A DNA stretch of 64,000 nt from Arthrobacter sp. NtRootA1 (GTDB lineage Bacteria; Actinomycetota; Actinomycetes; Actinomycetales; Micrococcaceae), in assembly GCF_019976975.1 (NCBI RefSeq), contig NZ_AP024630.1:682001-746000 (forward strand), given 5' to 3'. How positions within the stretch are numbered: position 1 is the first letter of the stretch; every line of letters starts with the position of its first letter. The translations under genes and the position numbers were made by a program. The notes below the pieces were generated by a model, which was not told the origin of the DNA, did no database searches, and was given only the letters and a program-made list of their open reading frames with translations. This document shows positions 54,791-62,737 of this stretch, piece after piece.

Positions 54791-55681
54791 ATGGAATCCT
54801 GGCACCGCAACCGGCTGAGCGTGAGCCAAGCCGAACTCGTAGAACGCTGGCTGCCAGGTGTTCGTCTCCGCAAGGATCTCTCCTGGAATCTCATGGATAC
54901 GGCGGTCCTTGAAGTAGAGCACGAACACCACAAATACATAGTCAAAGCTGCGGGGTCTTTGAATCACCACATAGGACGTGAGATAGAAGCCCATGAGTTC
55001 TCGGTGAATGTGTGGGCCCGGTATAACCGCGCCCCTAAGCTCGTTCACTCGGATCGTTCCATGAATATTTTGATGACCGAATATCTGGAGGGTTCCCTCG
55101 TGGAGGGAACCGAAGCTGAATATGACACGGAAACGTATCAGCAAGCCGGGCGCCTAATGCGTGCGTTCCACGAGCAAGCAGCGCAGACTGACCCAGACTA
55201 TGAAGCGATAGCCGTTTCCAAAACGTTGTCCTGGCTGAGAACGCCCCACCGCATCGAGAGCTCTTACGTTGAGAAAGTCCAGGCCATCCTCGGCGGATAT
55301 CAGCCGAAGCCTGTGGTGCTCGTCCCGACTCACGGTGACTGGCAACCACGTAACTGGCTGATGGACGGCACCGAGCTTAGGATCATCGACTTTGGCAGGT
55401 ATGAGTTCAGGCCGGCCGCCACTGACTTCTGTCGTCTGGCTGTGCAGCAATGGCGGTCCCATCCTCATTTGGAGGGCGCCTTTTTTGAGGGATACGGTTC
55501 AGATCCCAGAGACAGAGAGCTCTGGAATGTTGCGTTGCTGCGCGAGGCGGTCGCTACCGCTGCATGGGCTTACCAAGGCGGCGATCAACGGTTTGAGCAG
55601 CAGGGCCACCGCATGCTTCGTGATGCGTTGGCCAACTTCCAGATGATGTCAATCGTTGGCTGGAAGAGCGGCGCATCATAG
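54791..55681 (+). CDS. Aminoglycoside phosphotransferase-family kinase-like protein
   Basis: The protein has 296 residues. THGDWQPRNWLMDGTELRII holds the Brenner-type HGDxxxxN catalytic loop, and IIDFGRYEFRPAATDFCRLA has the metal-binding DFG-like motif. The N-lobe includes HHKYIVKAAGSLNHHIGREI with the putative ATP-binding Lys. APH-family members phosphorylate antibiotics, choline, homoserine or other small alcohols; the substrate cannot be told. No resistance context. Followed by a decayed glycosyltransferase gene. Confidence 0.85.
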   Translation: MESWHRNRLSVSQAELVERWLPGVRLRKDLSWNLMDTAVLEVEHEHHKYIVKAAGSLNHHIGREIEAHEFSVNVWARYNRAPKLVHSDRSMNILMTEYLEGSLVEGTEAEYDTETYQQAGRLMRAFHEQAAQTDPDYEAIAVSKTLSWLRTPHRIESSYVEKVQAILGGYQPKPVVLVPTHGDWQPRNWLMDGTELRIIDFGRYEFRPAATDFCRLAVQQWRSHPHLEGAFFEGYGSDPRDRELWNVALLREAVATAAWAYQGGDQRFEQQGHRMLRDALANFQMMSIVGWKSGAS

Positions 55682-55749
55682 GTTCAGCCTCCCGCCCGCT
55701 TCCTCACCGGTACCCGCCGTTTATGGGTGGGAGGATCGTCCCAGAGTTG

Positions 55750-56166
55750 TAATCAGTGGAACGGTTCTACGCCAGAATGTGGCGGCCACGAGCGGGACGA
55801 CAGTGAACACAGCAGTCATGTCTTTGGTGACGATTGCCAGCCCGAAGACTGAACCGGTGCTTAGTTCGAGCCACAAGCGTGCGCGGTGCGTTTAGAGCAT
55901 ACGAGGCCGGGGGATGGAGGAAAAGGGTTGCCGAGAATTGATGGCATTTGCCCATCGGTAATTTCTCTGACCATGTCCGCGTAGGTAACCTCGTCGATAA
56001 ATACATCGTTTGCCCGCTGAACGCCGAACACCCGGAACGCCAGGGCCAGCAATCCAACGGACAACGCGATCCATCAAGGATTTCGGAGCGCCGCTGAAGA
56101 CATGCTGGCCGGCTTCGGCGCTCGAAAATGTGGCGGAGATGCTTCGGCTTGTTCCAGCGAGTTCAT
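55750..56166 (-). pseudogene. Decayed GT39-like membrane glycosyltransferase, N-terminal fragment
   Basis: From the ATG at 56166 the frame reads MNSLEQAEASPPHF, then a TGA stop at 56074-56076, then continues WIALSVGLLALAFRVFGVQR and DEVTYADMVREITDGQ. DExxYA after the first helix is typical of GT39-type mannosyltransferases (PMT). A frameshift near 55920 moves FLHPPASYALNA to another frame, and a second shift or deletion precedes FGLAIVTKDMTAVFTVVPLV and AATFWRRTVP. The rest of the gene is missing. It is a remnant with a stop, frameshifts and deletions. The 56167-56472 stretch upstream is AT-richer and holds no gene I can support. Confidence 0.7.
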
Positions 56167-56472
56167 GACGCTCCTAAGGGTGTTTGATGCGCCACATGCA
56201 CGATTTTCAAAGGTAATGAATTTCTCCGATTCAAACAATCGGGTTTGGCGCTCTGTATTTGATCGCAAGAAGCATTTAGGGATCTAGTCTGGATTTGATT
56301 AATTCTTTAGTTTTTAGCGTCACGAAATGGAAGTTAGGCTTAGGCGCCCACAGGACCGCGGCAAGCCTAGGTCCCCTTTGGACAGTCCGGGCCGTGGACA
56401 GAAGACGCAGGCTGCTACATTGTTCTCGATGGGGGCGCATCGTGTACTCCCTGGAATCCTCAGGGGTCCGAT

Positions 56473-56961
56473 ATGAGCATGCAGTTTCCGCAGTCTCCTG
56501 CTCCATCAAAGACAGAAACCGGCGTCCTTGAAGCGAAGAGATCCCGCAATGGGCGGACCGTTGTCGGCCTCGGTTTGATTTTTATCGGCCTGGCGTGGGT
56601 GCTGCTGCTGTGGCAGGCGTATGGCGGAACTGGCTCAGAAATCGCTGCTTTCAGCGAGGGTGAGAGAGCCGAACTGATAATGGCAGATGCTCAGAACGTA
56701 ATTTTGACGGCTTTCCTGCTGGCCGTTGGAATCTGGAACGTTGCCACCCGGCGCAGCAATTCCAAAGCTCCCTTGGTCGCGGCGCTGGTCTTGGTGGGAC
56801 TTGAGCTCGTCCTTGGCATCATCAACGTTGTTGACGTCGTAACCACCACAGGGGAGATGCCCAACGTCCTCAGCTTGATTTTCCGCATCGCCATCCTCGC
56901 GCAAACCATCCGATTGCTGCGGTTCAAGCCGGTCAATCCGCTCCTGTTGCAGCTGCCTTAA
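56473..56961 (+). CDS. Small membrane protein, function unknown
   Basis: The protein has 162 residues with three or four hydrophobic segments (about 30-50, 75-95, 100-125 and 130-150). The N-terminus is charged and the C-terminus ends LLQLP. Not recognised. Codon use is normal. It stands alone between the decayed glycosyltransferase and the tRNA gene. Confidence 0.55.
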   Translation: MSMQFPQSPAPSKTETGVLEAKRSRNGRTVVGLGLIFIGLAWVLLLWQAYGGTGSEIAAFSEGERAELIMADAQNVILTAFLLAVGIWNVATRRSNSKAPLVAALVLVGLELVLGIINVVDVVTTTGEMPNVLSLIFRIAILAQTIRLLRFKPVNPLLLQLP

Positions 56962-57013
56962 AGGAGCCGCGCGGAGTTCGTCACAGACGGCTGGCATGCC
57001 TCCGGGCAAAGCA

Positions 57014-57056
57014 AAAGGCCCCGCCTCCCTCATAAACAAAGGGAAGCAGGGCCTTT
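57014..57056 (-). terminator. Terminator of the tRNA-Ser gene
   Basis: On the minus strand AAGGCCCTGCTTCCC and GGGAGGCGGGGCCTTTT pair around a short loop, with TTTT at the end. It lies immediately downstream of the tRNA gene. Confidence 0.8.
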
Positions 57057-57061
57057 CTCAT

Positions 57062-57151
57062 TGGCGGTGACGGTGGGATTTGAACCCACGTTGGCTTTTA
57101 CACCAAACAACATTTCGAGTGTTGCACCTTCGGCCGCTCGGACACGTCACC
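57062..57151 (-). tRNA. tRNA-Ser (anticodon CGA)
   Basis: Minus-strand sequence GGTGACGTGTCCGAGCGGCC begins the acceptor and D arms. The anticodon stem CAACA / TGTTG encloses CTCGAAA, so the anticodon is CGA (decodes UCG). A long variable arm and T-arm GTGGGTTCAAATCCCAC follow, as expected of tRNA-Ser. The 3' CCA is encoded, ending at 57062. The gene is 90 bases with CCA. Confidence 0.95.
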
Positions 57152-57298
57152 AACTGAAATAGGGTACCGGAGTTGGGGCCTGTTCCCCAAAACGGCCCGC
57201 AAACGAGCCCCCAGCCACCCCCAGCGAACCCCCGGGAAACGCCGACAAGTGAACTCAACTTCCGCCCGCACCCGCCCAGCGATAGATTCATAAGCATC

Positions 57299-58300
57299 AT
57301 GACTATCTCGCACGAACAAGAACACGAGGCCCAGGCCTATTGGGTCACTGAGTCGGGCCACGGTGAGTTGCGCCCGGAGGCCATACCAACCCCCGGCCCC
57401 CAGGAAGCCCTCGTCAGGACACTATACTCAGGCGTCAGCCGCGGCACGGAGCGCGTAGTCCATGAAGGGCGGGTCCCGGAGCGTGTGGCTGATTTGATGC
57501 ACGCGCCGCACCAAGAGGGCGACTTCCCGGGCCCGGTAAAGTACGGCTACCTGTCTGTCGGCGTCGTGGAACAAGGCCCGGACGCCTGGATCGGCAAGAC
57601 AGTCTTCAGCCTCCATCCGCACCAGGATTTCTACGTGGTCCCGACGAACCAGCTCACAGCCATACCGGAGGACGTGCCTGCCCGCCGTGCCGTGCTCACG
57701 GGCATCGTGGAGGTAGCAATCAATGCCCTGTGGGAAGCCGGGCCGAGGCTGGGAGACCGCGTCGCCGTCGTCGGTGGTGGCTTGGTGGGCGGCGTCCTGG
57801 CGACCATCCTCCGGAAGTATCCGCTGGGCCGCCTGCAACTCGTGGATGCAGACGCGGACAAGAGAAATCTCGCCGAAAAACTCAACATCAACTTCGCACT
57901 CCCGGACGAAGCGGAGAACGATTGCGACATCGTTTTCCACTGCTCCGCTTCCAACGAGGGACTCAAACTGAGCCTCCAACTTGCCGGCGACGATTCCGAC
58001 GTGATCGAGCTTTCGTGGTTCGCCGACAAGGAAGTCACCCTGCCGCTGGGCGAGGATTTCCACGCGCGCAGGCTCACCATCCGCTCCAGCCAAGTGGGGG
58101 CCGTGGCGTTGCCCAGGAGGCACAGAAGAACCAACGCCCAGCGCCTCGAACTCGCGGCAGCAATCCTGAAGGATCCGGTCTTCGACACGTTCCTCAGCAG
58201 CGAGTGCCAATTTCAGAATCTGCCCACCAGCCTCGTTAAGTTGTTTGAAAGGCCCGGCGGCTTTTGCCACGTGGTCGCCTATCCAAAGCCGGAGGAATAA
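57299..58300 (+). CDS. Zinc-type (MDR) dehydrogenase, first gene of PTPS-like/GT4 operon
   Basis: A 333-residue medium-chain dehydrogenase-like protein. The N-terminal GroES-type domain (PTPGPQEALVRTLYSGVSRG) precedes a Rossmann domain with LGDRVAVVGGGLVGGVLATI. The usual catalytic zinc Cys/His pattern is not obvious (SGVSRGTE stands where C-x-x-x-D is common), so it may be a zinc-free reductase. It starts at 57299; no ribosome site is clear. Its stop lies three bases before the PTPS-like start, after GGAGGAA, and it probably reduces or oxidises a small alcohol, aldehyde or pterin-linked product. Confidence 0.8.
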   Translation: MTISHEQEHEAQAYWVTESGHGELRPEAIPTPGPQEALVRTLYSGVSRGTERVVHEGRVPERVADLMHAPHQEGDFPGPVKYGYLSVGVVEQGPDAWIGKTVFSLHPHQDFYVVPTNQLTAIPEDVPARRAVLTGIVEVAINALWEAGPRLGDRVAVVGGGLVGGVLATILRKYPLGRLQLVDADADKRNLAEKLNINFALPDEAENDCDIVFHCSASNEGLKLSLQLAGDDSDVIELSWFADKEVTLPLGEDFHARRLTIRSSQVGAVALPRRHRRTNAQRLELAAAILKDPVFDTFLSSECQFQNLPTSLVKLFERPGGFCHVVAYPKPEE

Positions 58301-58303
58301 GAC

Positions 58304-58702
58304 ATGTTCAGCCTGACCGTCCGACGCCATTTCATGATTGCCCACAGCCTTCCCCGGGAAGCCTTCGGCCCCGCGCAGGGCCTCCACGGTGCCACGTTCG
58401 TCGCCGAGGTGACCTTCCACCGCGCGGACCTCAACGAGGACGCCATCGTCCTGGATATCGGTGCTGCAGGTGGCATTCTTGAGGAAATTCTTGAAGACCT
58501 GAACTACAAGAACCTCGACGAACACCCAGCCTTCAAGGGCAAGTTGTCCACCACGGAGGCATTGGCGAAGCACATCGCGGACGCAGTTGCCGCGCACATC
58601 ACGGACACCCCCGACGGAGCAGCCCTCAACGGTATCGACGTCGTCCTTCGCGAGAATCCGGATGCGTGGGCAGGATATTCACTGGAGCTCCCGGTTAAGT
58701 AA
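58304..58702 (+). CDS. 6-pyruvoyltetrahydropterin synthase/QueD-like protein with altered active site
   Basis: The protein has 132 residues, PTPS fold. RRHFMIAHSLP retains the first zinc His (FxAAH). The next motif is LHGATF instead of LHGH, and the preceding catalytic Cys (CxxLHGH) is Ala (GPAQGLHG). STTEALAKHI and VVLRENPDAWAGYSLELPV, with the conserved Glu, match the C-terminal part. Two of the usual zinc or catalytic residues are therefore missing, so QueD activity is doubtful. It may bind a pterin or act on another substrate. It abuts the GT4 gene with no gap. Confidence 0.82.
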   Translation: MFSLTVRRHFMIAHSLPREAFGPAQGLHGATFVAEVTFHRADLNEDAIVLDIGAAGGILEEILEDLNYKNLDEHPAFKGKLSTTEALAKHIADAVAAHITDTPDGAALNGIDVVLRENPDAWAGYSLELPVK

Positions 58703-59710
58703 GTGCACATCCGCTTCCTGGTGCCGGGAAACGTCCGGCACGGCTCCGGCGGGAACAAGTACAACGCCAAACTCGCCGAGCACCTGACAGCCCTGGGCGT
58801 GGGGATAGAGACAGTCATCGTCGACGGCGGCTGGCCGGTTGGGAGCGCGGCGGACCGGCAACGGTTTGCCGAAATGCTCGACGGCGGCACCACAGTGATT
58901 GCCGACGGTTTGGTCGCGAGTGGGGCCCCGGATGAAGTGGCGGGCGCGGTAAGGGCAGGAACCCGGGTGTGGATTCTTTCCCACATGGCGCTGGCCGATC
59001 ACGCGGACCTTGAAGCCAGGGCCCTGGCCGCAGCCTCAGGTGTTATCTGCCCAAGCGAGCATGCTGCTGCCGCATTGGAAAAAAGGCATGGCCTCGAAAA
59101 CATCGTGGTTGCCCAACCCGGAGTTGAACCGGCTGAAACAGCAAAGGGCTCGGAACCACCGCACATCATCGCCCTCGCCGCCCTGCTCCCCAACAAGAGC
59201 CAAACGGAACTCGTGGGAGCGCTCGCTACCCTAAAAGACCTGCCATGGACGGCGGCCCTGATCGGAGCAGACCAACCTGACCCCGCGTACGCGGCAGAAG
59301 TGAGGGCCGCCGTCGAACGTTACAAACTCCAAAACCGCATCATGATGACTGGGGAGTTAACCGGCAAACCGTTGGAGGATCAGTGGCGCGCAGCCGATCT
59401 CAGCATCCTCATCTCGAAGTCCGAGTCGTTCGGGCTGGTAGTGACGGAGTCCTTGGCCCATGGCGTCCCGGTTGTCGTCCGGCAGGGGACCGGTGCCGTG
59501 GAAGCACTCGGGAACACAGGAGCGGGGACGGCGCTTGACCTCACACAGCCCAACACCCTTGCCAGCGCTTTCCGGAGATGGCTCACCGACCAAGAGCTTC
59601 AACACAGGTGGCGAACTGCGGCACTCCAGGCGCGGTCCAACCTTCCCGGGTGGGACACCACAGCAGCAACGGTCCTGAAAGCCCTCGGCAGCGGCGAGGG
59701 TGCAGAATAG
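58703..59710 (+). CDS. GT4-family glycosyltransferase
   Basis: A 335-residue GT-B glycosyltransferase. The N-terminal domain begins RFLVPGNVRHGSGGNKYNAK. The C-terminal donor domain has IIALAALLPNKSQTELVGAL, LGVPIL-like ADLSILISKSESFGLVVTES and LAHGVPVVV, with the E(x)7E-type motif in SESFGLVVTE. The GTG start at 58703 directly follows the TAA of the PTPS-like gene, so translation is coupled. Acceptor unknown. Being in one operon with a PTPS homologue, it may glycosylate a pterin-like compound; this is inference. Confidence 0.88.
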   Translation: MHIRFLVPGNVRHGSGGNKYNAKLAEHLTALGVGIETVIVDGGWPVGSAADRQRFAEMLDGGTTVIADGLVASGAPDEVAGAVRAGTRVWILSHMALADHADLEARALAAASGVICPSEHAAAALEKRHGLENIVVAQPGVEPAETAKGSEPPHIIALAALLPNKSQTELVGALATLKDLPWTAALIGADQPDPAYAAEVRAAVERYKLQNRIMMTGELTGKPLEDQWRAADLSILISKSESFGLVVTESLAHGVPVVVRQGTGAVEALGNTGAGTALDLTQPNTLASAFRRWLTDQELQHRWRTAALQARSNLPGWDTTAATVLKALGSGEGAE

Positions 59711-59913
59711 GGCCGTCACCAGCTGCGTTACGCCTACACCAGGTGGGGCCTTCGCCGCAGCCGTATCGACGACGACGGCGCCCGCCGCCTGCTCGGAGCT
59801 TGGCTGACTTCCGCCGGCGGAGTTCGGCTGACATGTGGACTCATCCGCGTCGCGGCAGCTGCGGATCGACGCCCTGGACGCTGCTGCCGGGCGCTAGGAC
59901 TGCAAGGAGACAA

Positions 59914-60294
59914 CTAGCCCGAACCATACGGCCGGGTGATTGCTTCGAGGAAGTGCCCGTCCGGGTCGCAGAAGTAGATCCCGCGGCCGCCGTCGTTGTG
60001 ATTGATCTGTTGCGCACGGGAGCGTGCGGGGTCGGCCCAATAGGGGATGTGTTCGGCGCTGATCCGCAGGAAGATCGCATCGAACTCCTTCTCACTAACC
60101 AGGAAGGCATAATGCTGGGGCGCTATGGCTTCCGAAGACTCAAGGAAATCCAGGGTGACGCCGTTCTCCAAGGAAACCGTGACAAAGGACCACATCGGCT
60201 GTGGATCTGGAAGCCCAAAGACGCGGGCCAGAAACGCAGCGGACGCGTGCTTGTCCTTGGCGTAGACGATGGTGTGGTTGAAAGCGATTGTCAT
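59914..60294 (-). CDS. VOC-family protein
   Basis: A 126-residue one-domain VOC protein. FNHTIVYAKDKHASAAFLAR and IYFCDPDGHFLEAITRPYG retain the His and Glu positions of the metal site, so it may be a glyoxalase or dioxygenase-like enzyme. The ATG at 60294 has an AAAGGAG site. The 59711-59913 stretch before it has no gene I can support. Confidence 0.8.
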   Translation of the reverse strand: MTIAFNHTIVYAKDKHASAAFLARVFGLPDPQPMWSFVTVSLENGVTLDFLESSEAIAPQHYAFLVSEKEFDAIFLRISAEHIPYWADPARSRAQQINHNDGGRGIYFCDPDGHFLEAITRPYGSG

Positions 60295-60316
60295 GATTGG
60301 CTCCTTTGCATAGAGC

Positions 60317-60853
60317 TCATGCGGATGAGCGGTGCTCCGCTGCCGGTACCCGGTGTGTAGCGAAGAAGTCCCGGAGGAGCGTTGCGCACTCTTCCTCACG
60401 CACGCCTGCGTACACCTCCACCCAGTGGTTGAGCCGGCGCTCGCGGAGGATGTCGAACACGGAACCTGCGGCCCCGGCTTTCTCATCCCACGCGCCAAAC
60501 ACTACGCGGGGAATCCGTGCCAGGACAATTGCCCCGGCGCACATGGCACACGGTTCGAGGGTTACCACCAAGGTGCAGTCCTCGAGGCGCCATCCATCGC
60601 CGCCTTCGCCCAATTCGAGGGCGTGGCGTTGCAGGGCGGCCGCGGCTTCACGGATGGCGACGATCTCTGCGTGGGCCGTTGGGTCCCCGTGCGCTTCCCG
60701 TTCGTTGCGTCCTGAACCCAACACGCCGCCGTCGGGCCCTAAGACAACCGCGCCAATCGGCACGTCGTCCGTTTCCAACGCCAGCCGTGCCTCGTCCAAG
60801 GCAAGGCCCATCCAAGCCATGTGTTCTGCGTGATACGGCTCGGTGGCGCTCAT
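60317..60853 (-). CDS. tadA: tRNA-adenosine deaminase-like nucleoside deaminase
   Basis: A 178-residue cytidine/deoxycytidylate deaminase-fold protein. [15 protein letters not shown] carries the HAE motif (catalytic Glu, zinc His), and [20 protein letters not shown] carries PCxxC. The length and sequence match TadA, which converts A34 to inosine in tRNA-Arg(ACG). It is divergent from upp and follows the VOC gene on the same strand with 22 bases between them. Confidence 0.9.
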   Translation of the reverse strand: MSATEPYHAEHMAWMGLALDEARLALETDDVPIGAVVLGPDGGVLGSGRNEREAHGDPTAHAEIVAIREAAAALQRHALELGEGGDGWRLEDCTLVVTLEPCAMCAGAIVLARIPRVVFGAWDEKAGAAGSVFDILRERRLNHWVEVYAGVREEECATLLRDFFATHRVPAAEHRSSA

Positions 60854-60876
60854 GTCTCAATGATAGTTTTGAACGC

Positions 60877-61512
60877 ATGCGCACACTCGTCGTGGACCAC
60901 CCGCTGGTCGCTCACAAGCTCACCGTTCTGCGGGATAAGAACACCCCTTCACCGGTCTTCCGGCAACTCACTGAAGAACTCGTCACCCTCCTGGCCTACG
61001 AAGCCACCCGTGAGGTCAAGACGCAGCCAGTCGAGATCGAGACCCCTGTCACCAAGACCATCGGCACGGCGTTCACCAAGCCGACGCCGTTGGTGGTCCC
61101 CATCCTGCGCGCAGGCCTTGGCATGCTCGAGGGCATGACCAAGCTGGTCCCCACCGCCGAGGTCGGCTTCCTGGGAATGGCCCGCGACGAAGAAACACTG
61201 GACATCATCACCTACGCCGAGCGCCTCCCTGAGGACCTCACCGGACGCCAGATCTTTGTGCTGGATCCCATGCTTGCCACTGGCGGCACCCTGCGCGAAG
61301 CCATCAAGTTCCTCTTCAAGCGCGGCGCCTCGGACGTTACCTGCATCTGCCTGCTGGCAGCTCCGGAAGGCCTCGCCAAGTTGGAGGAGGAACTGCAGGA
61401 CGCCAACGTGAAGGTAGTCCTCGCTTCGATTGACGAGAAGCTCAATGAGAGGTCGTACATCGTTCCGGGATTGGGCGACGCCGGCGACCGCCTCTATGGC
61501 GTGGCCGGCTAA
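60877..61512 (+). CDS. upp: Uracil phosphoribosyltransferase
   Basis: A 211-residue pyrimidine-salvage enzyme making UMP from uracil and [24 protein letters not shown] at the N-terminus, [13 protein letters not shown] and the PRPP-binding loop [13 protein letters not shown], then [15 protein letters not shown] (uracil site), are all present. GATAGT at 60862 could be a -10 box placed so close to the ATG that the message may be nearly leaderless. Confidence 0.95.
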   Translation: MRTLVVDHPLVAHKLTVLRDKNTPSPVFRQLTEELVTLLAYEATREVKTQPVEIETPVTKTIGTAFTKPTPLVVPILRAGLGMLEGMTKLVPTAEVGFLGMARDEETLDIITYAERLPEDLTGRQIFVLDPMLATGGTLREAIKFLFKRGASDVTCICLLAAPEGLAKLEEELQDANVKVVLASIDEKLNERSYIVPGLGDAGDRLYGVAG

Positions 61513-61560
61513 TCCGCACGCCCCTACCGCTTTCCGGCTAGTCCCGTTAGCCTGTGGCGC

Positions 61561-61938
61561 ATGGACTGGAAACTTGAACTGGTGTTTGTCCCTGTGTCCG
61601 ACGTCGATCGCGCGAAGGACTTCTACGTCAACAAAGTTGGTTTCAACGCCGATTACGATGAGCGTCCCATGGACGGCCTCCGCTTTGTGCAGTTGACCCC
61701 GCCGGGTTCGGCTTGTTCCATTGCCATCGGGGAGGGCCTCAATGATGCCCCTCCGGGGACGGCGCCGTCGCTTCAAATCGTGGTCAGCGATATCCAAAAG
61801 GCGCACGACCAGCTGAAAGAAAACGGTGTGGACGTCAGCGATATCGATGTCCAGGACTGGGGACACTTCGTCCATTTTGCGGACCCCGACGGCAATAAGT
61901 GGGCTGTGCAGTACATTCCGCACCGGCCCAACGGCTAG
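61561..61938 (+). CDS. VOC-family protein
   Basis: A 125-residue single-domain glyoxalase/bleomycin-resistance-like protein. LVFVPVSDVDRAKDFYVNKV and VHFADPDGNKWAVQYIPH are typical. The first ligand position (LELVFV) has Glu/Leu rather than His, so metal use is uncertain. Downstream of upp by 48 bases and probably independent. Confidence 0.82.
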   Translation: MDWKLELVFVPVSDVDRAKDFYVNKVGFNADYDERPMDGLRFVQLTPPGSACSIAIGEGLNDAPPGTAPSLQIVVSDIQKAHDQLKENGVDVSDIDVQDWGHFVHFADPDGNKWAVQYIPHRPNG

Positions 61939-61982
61939 TCACACTTCGCTCCCACCCCTGCATGGTGCGGCAGTATGGAACT

Positions 61983-62687
61983 ATGAGCCATCCTGCCGAG
62001 CCAACTTCACCTTCCGCGCAAGCCGAACGATCGCCAACCTTGACTGTCCGTGCTGTCCTGTTCGACATGGACGGAACACTGGTTGACTCCACGGCGATCG
62101 TTGAGCAGGTATGGCTGGAGTTCGCTGAACGATACGGCCTCGATTACAACGAGATCCTGCGGACGTCCCACGGCGTGCAAGCGGGCGATACCGTGCGGCG
62201 TTATGCTCCGGCAGGAGCCGATTTGGAAGCCTTGACTGCCGAGCTTGGCCAGATGGAACGCACGCGAACCGACGGCGTGCTTGCCCTCCCGGGCGCCGAA
62301 GCGCTACTCGCTGCCCTGCCGGAGGACGCCATCGCGCTCGTCACATCGGCGGACCGCATCCTTGCCGACATCCGGATGAAGGCTGCGGGACTTTCCATGC
62401 CATCGACCGCCGTCACCGCCGAAGGTGTTACGCGGGGCAAGCCGCACCCGGAGGGCTACCTCAAAGCTGCAGCGTTGCTGGGCGCGGAACCAGCCGACGT
62501 CGTGGTTTTCGAGGACGCTCCGGCAGGTATCGCAGCCGCCCGCGCCGCCGGGATGCGAACCGTGGTGGTCGGCGACGCCGGCGGGCAGCTTGAGCCGGGT
62601 ATGTGGCGGATCCCGGACTACTCGGCCGTGACGGTCACGGCCGTGAAACACGACGACGGCGGTCACCTCATCACCCTCACGCTCTAG
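61983..62687 (+). CDS. HAD-superfamily phosphatase (beta-phosphoglucomutase-like)
   Basis: The protein has 234 residues. VLFDMDGTLVDS is motif I with the nucleophile and acid/base Asp, LVTSAD is motif II, GKPHPEGYLKAA holds the Lys and VVFEDAPAGIAAARAAG is motif IV. Similar enzymes dephosphorylate sugar phosphates (for example 2-deoxyglucose-6-phosphate or glycerol-3-phosphate type). The ATG at 61983 leaves a 20-residue polar tail before the core. Independent gene. Confidence 0.9.
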   Translation: MSHPAEPTSPSAQAERSPTLTVRAVLFDMDGTLVDSTAIVEQVWLEFAERYGLDYNEILRTSHGVQAGDTVRRYAPAGADLEALTAELGQMERTRTDGVLALPGAEALLAALPEDAIALVTSADRILADIRMKAAGLSMPSTAVTAEGVTRGKPHPEGYLKAAALLGAEPADVVVFEDAPAGIAAARAAGMRTVVVGDAGGQLEPGMWRIPDYSAVTVTAVKHDDGGHLITLTL

Positions 62688-62737
62688 CCTGTTCGCCACC
62701 GCTGTTCCGACCGGCGAAGCCGGAGTAGGCTGTGCGC

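Noticed and set aside
56102-56287. Small plus-strand gene upstream of the small membrane protein
   Set aside because: It is antisense to the N-terminal end of the decayed glycosyltransferase and has no support of its own.
56655-56668. Single GTGAGAGAG word inside the small membrane protein gene
   Set aside because: Only one copy occurs, in coding sequence, with no second core 32 bases away; not an array.
58304-58702. QueD of queuosine synthesis, pairing with tgt at 11741
   Set aside because: The catalytic Cys and a zinc His are replaced by Ala, and queC, queE and queF are not nearby. It is treated as a different PTPS-like enzyme.
59711-59913. Small gene in the gap after the GT4 gene
   Set aside because: An open frame of about 65 codons exists but has no ribosome site, no recognised family and Arg/Cys-rich composition like non-coding GC-rich DNA.
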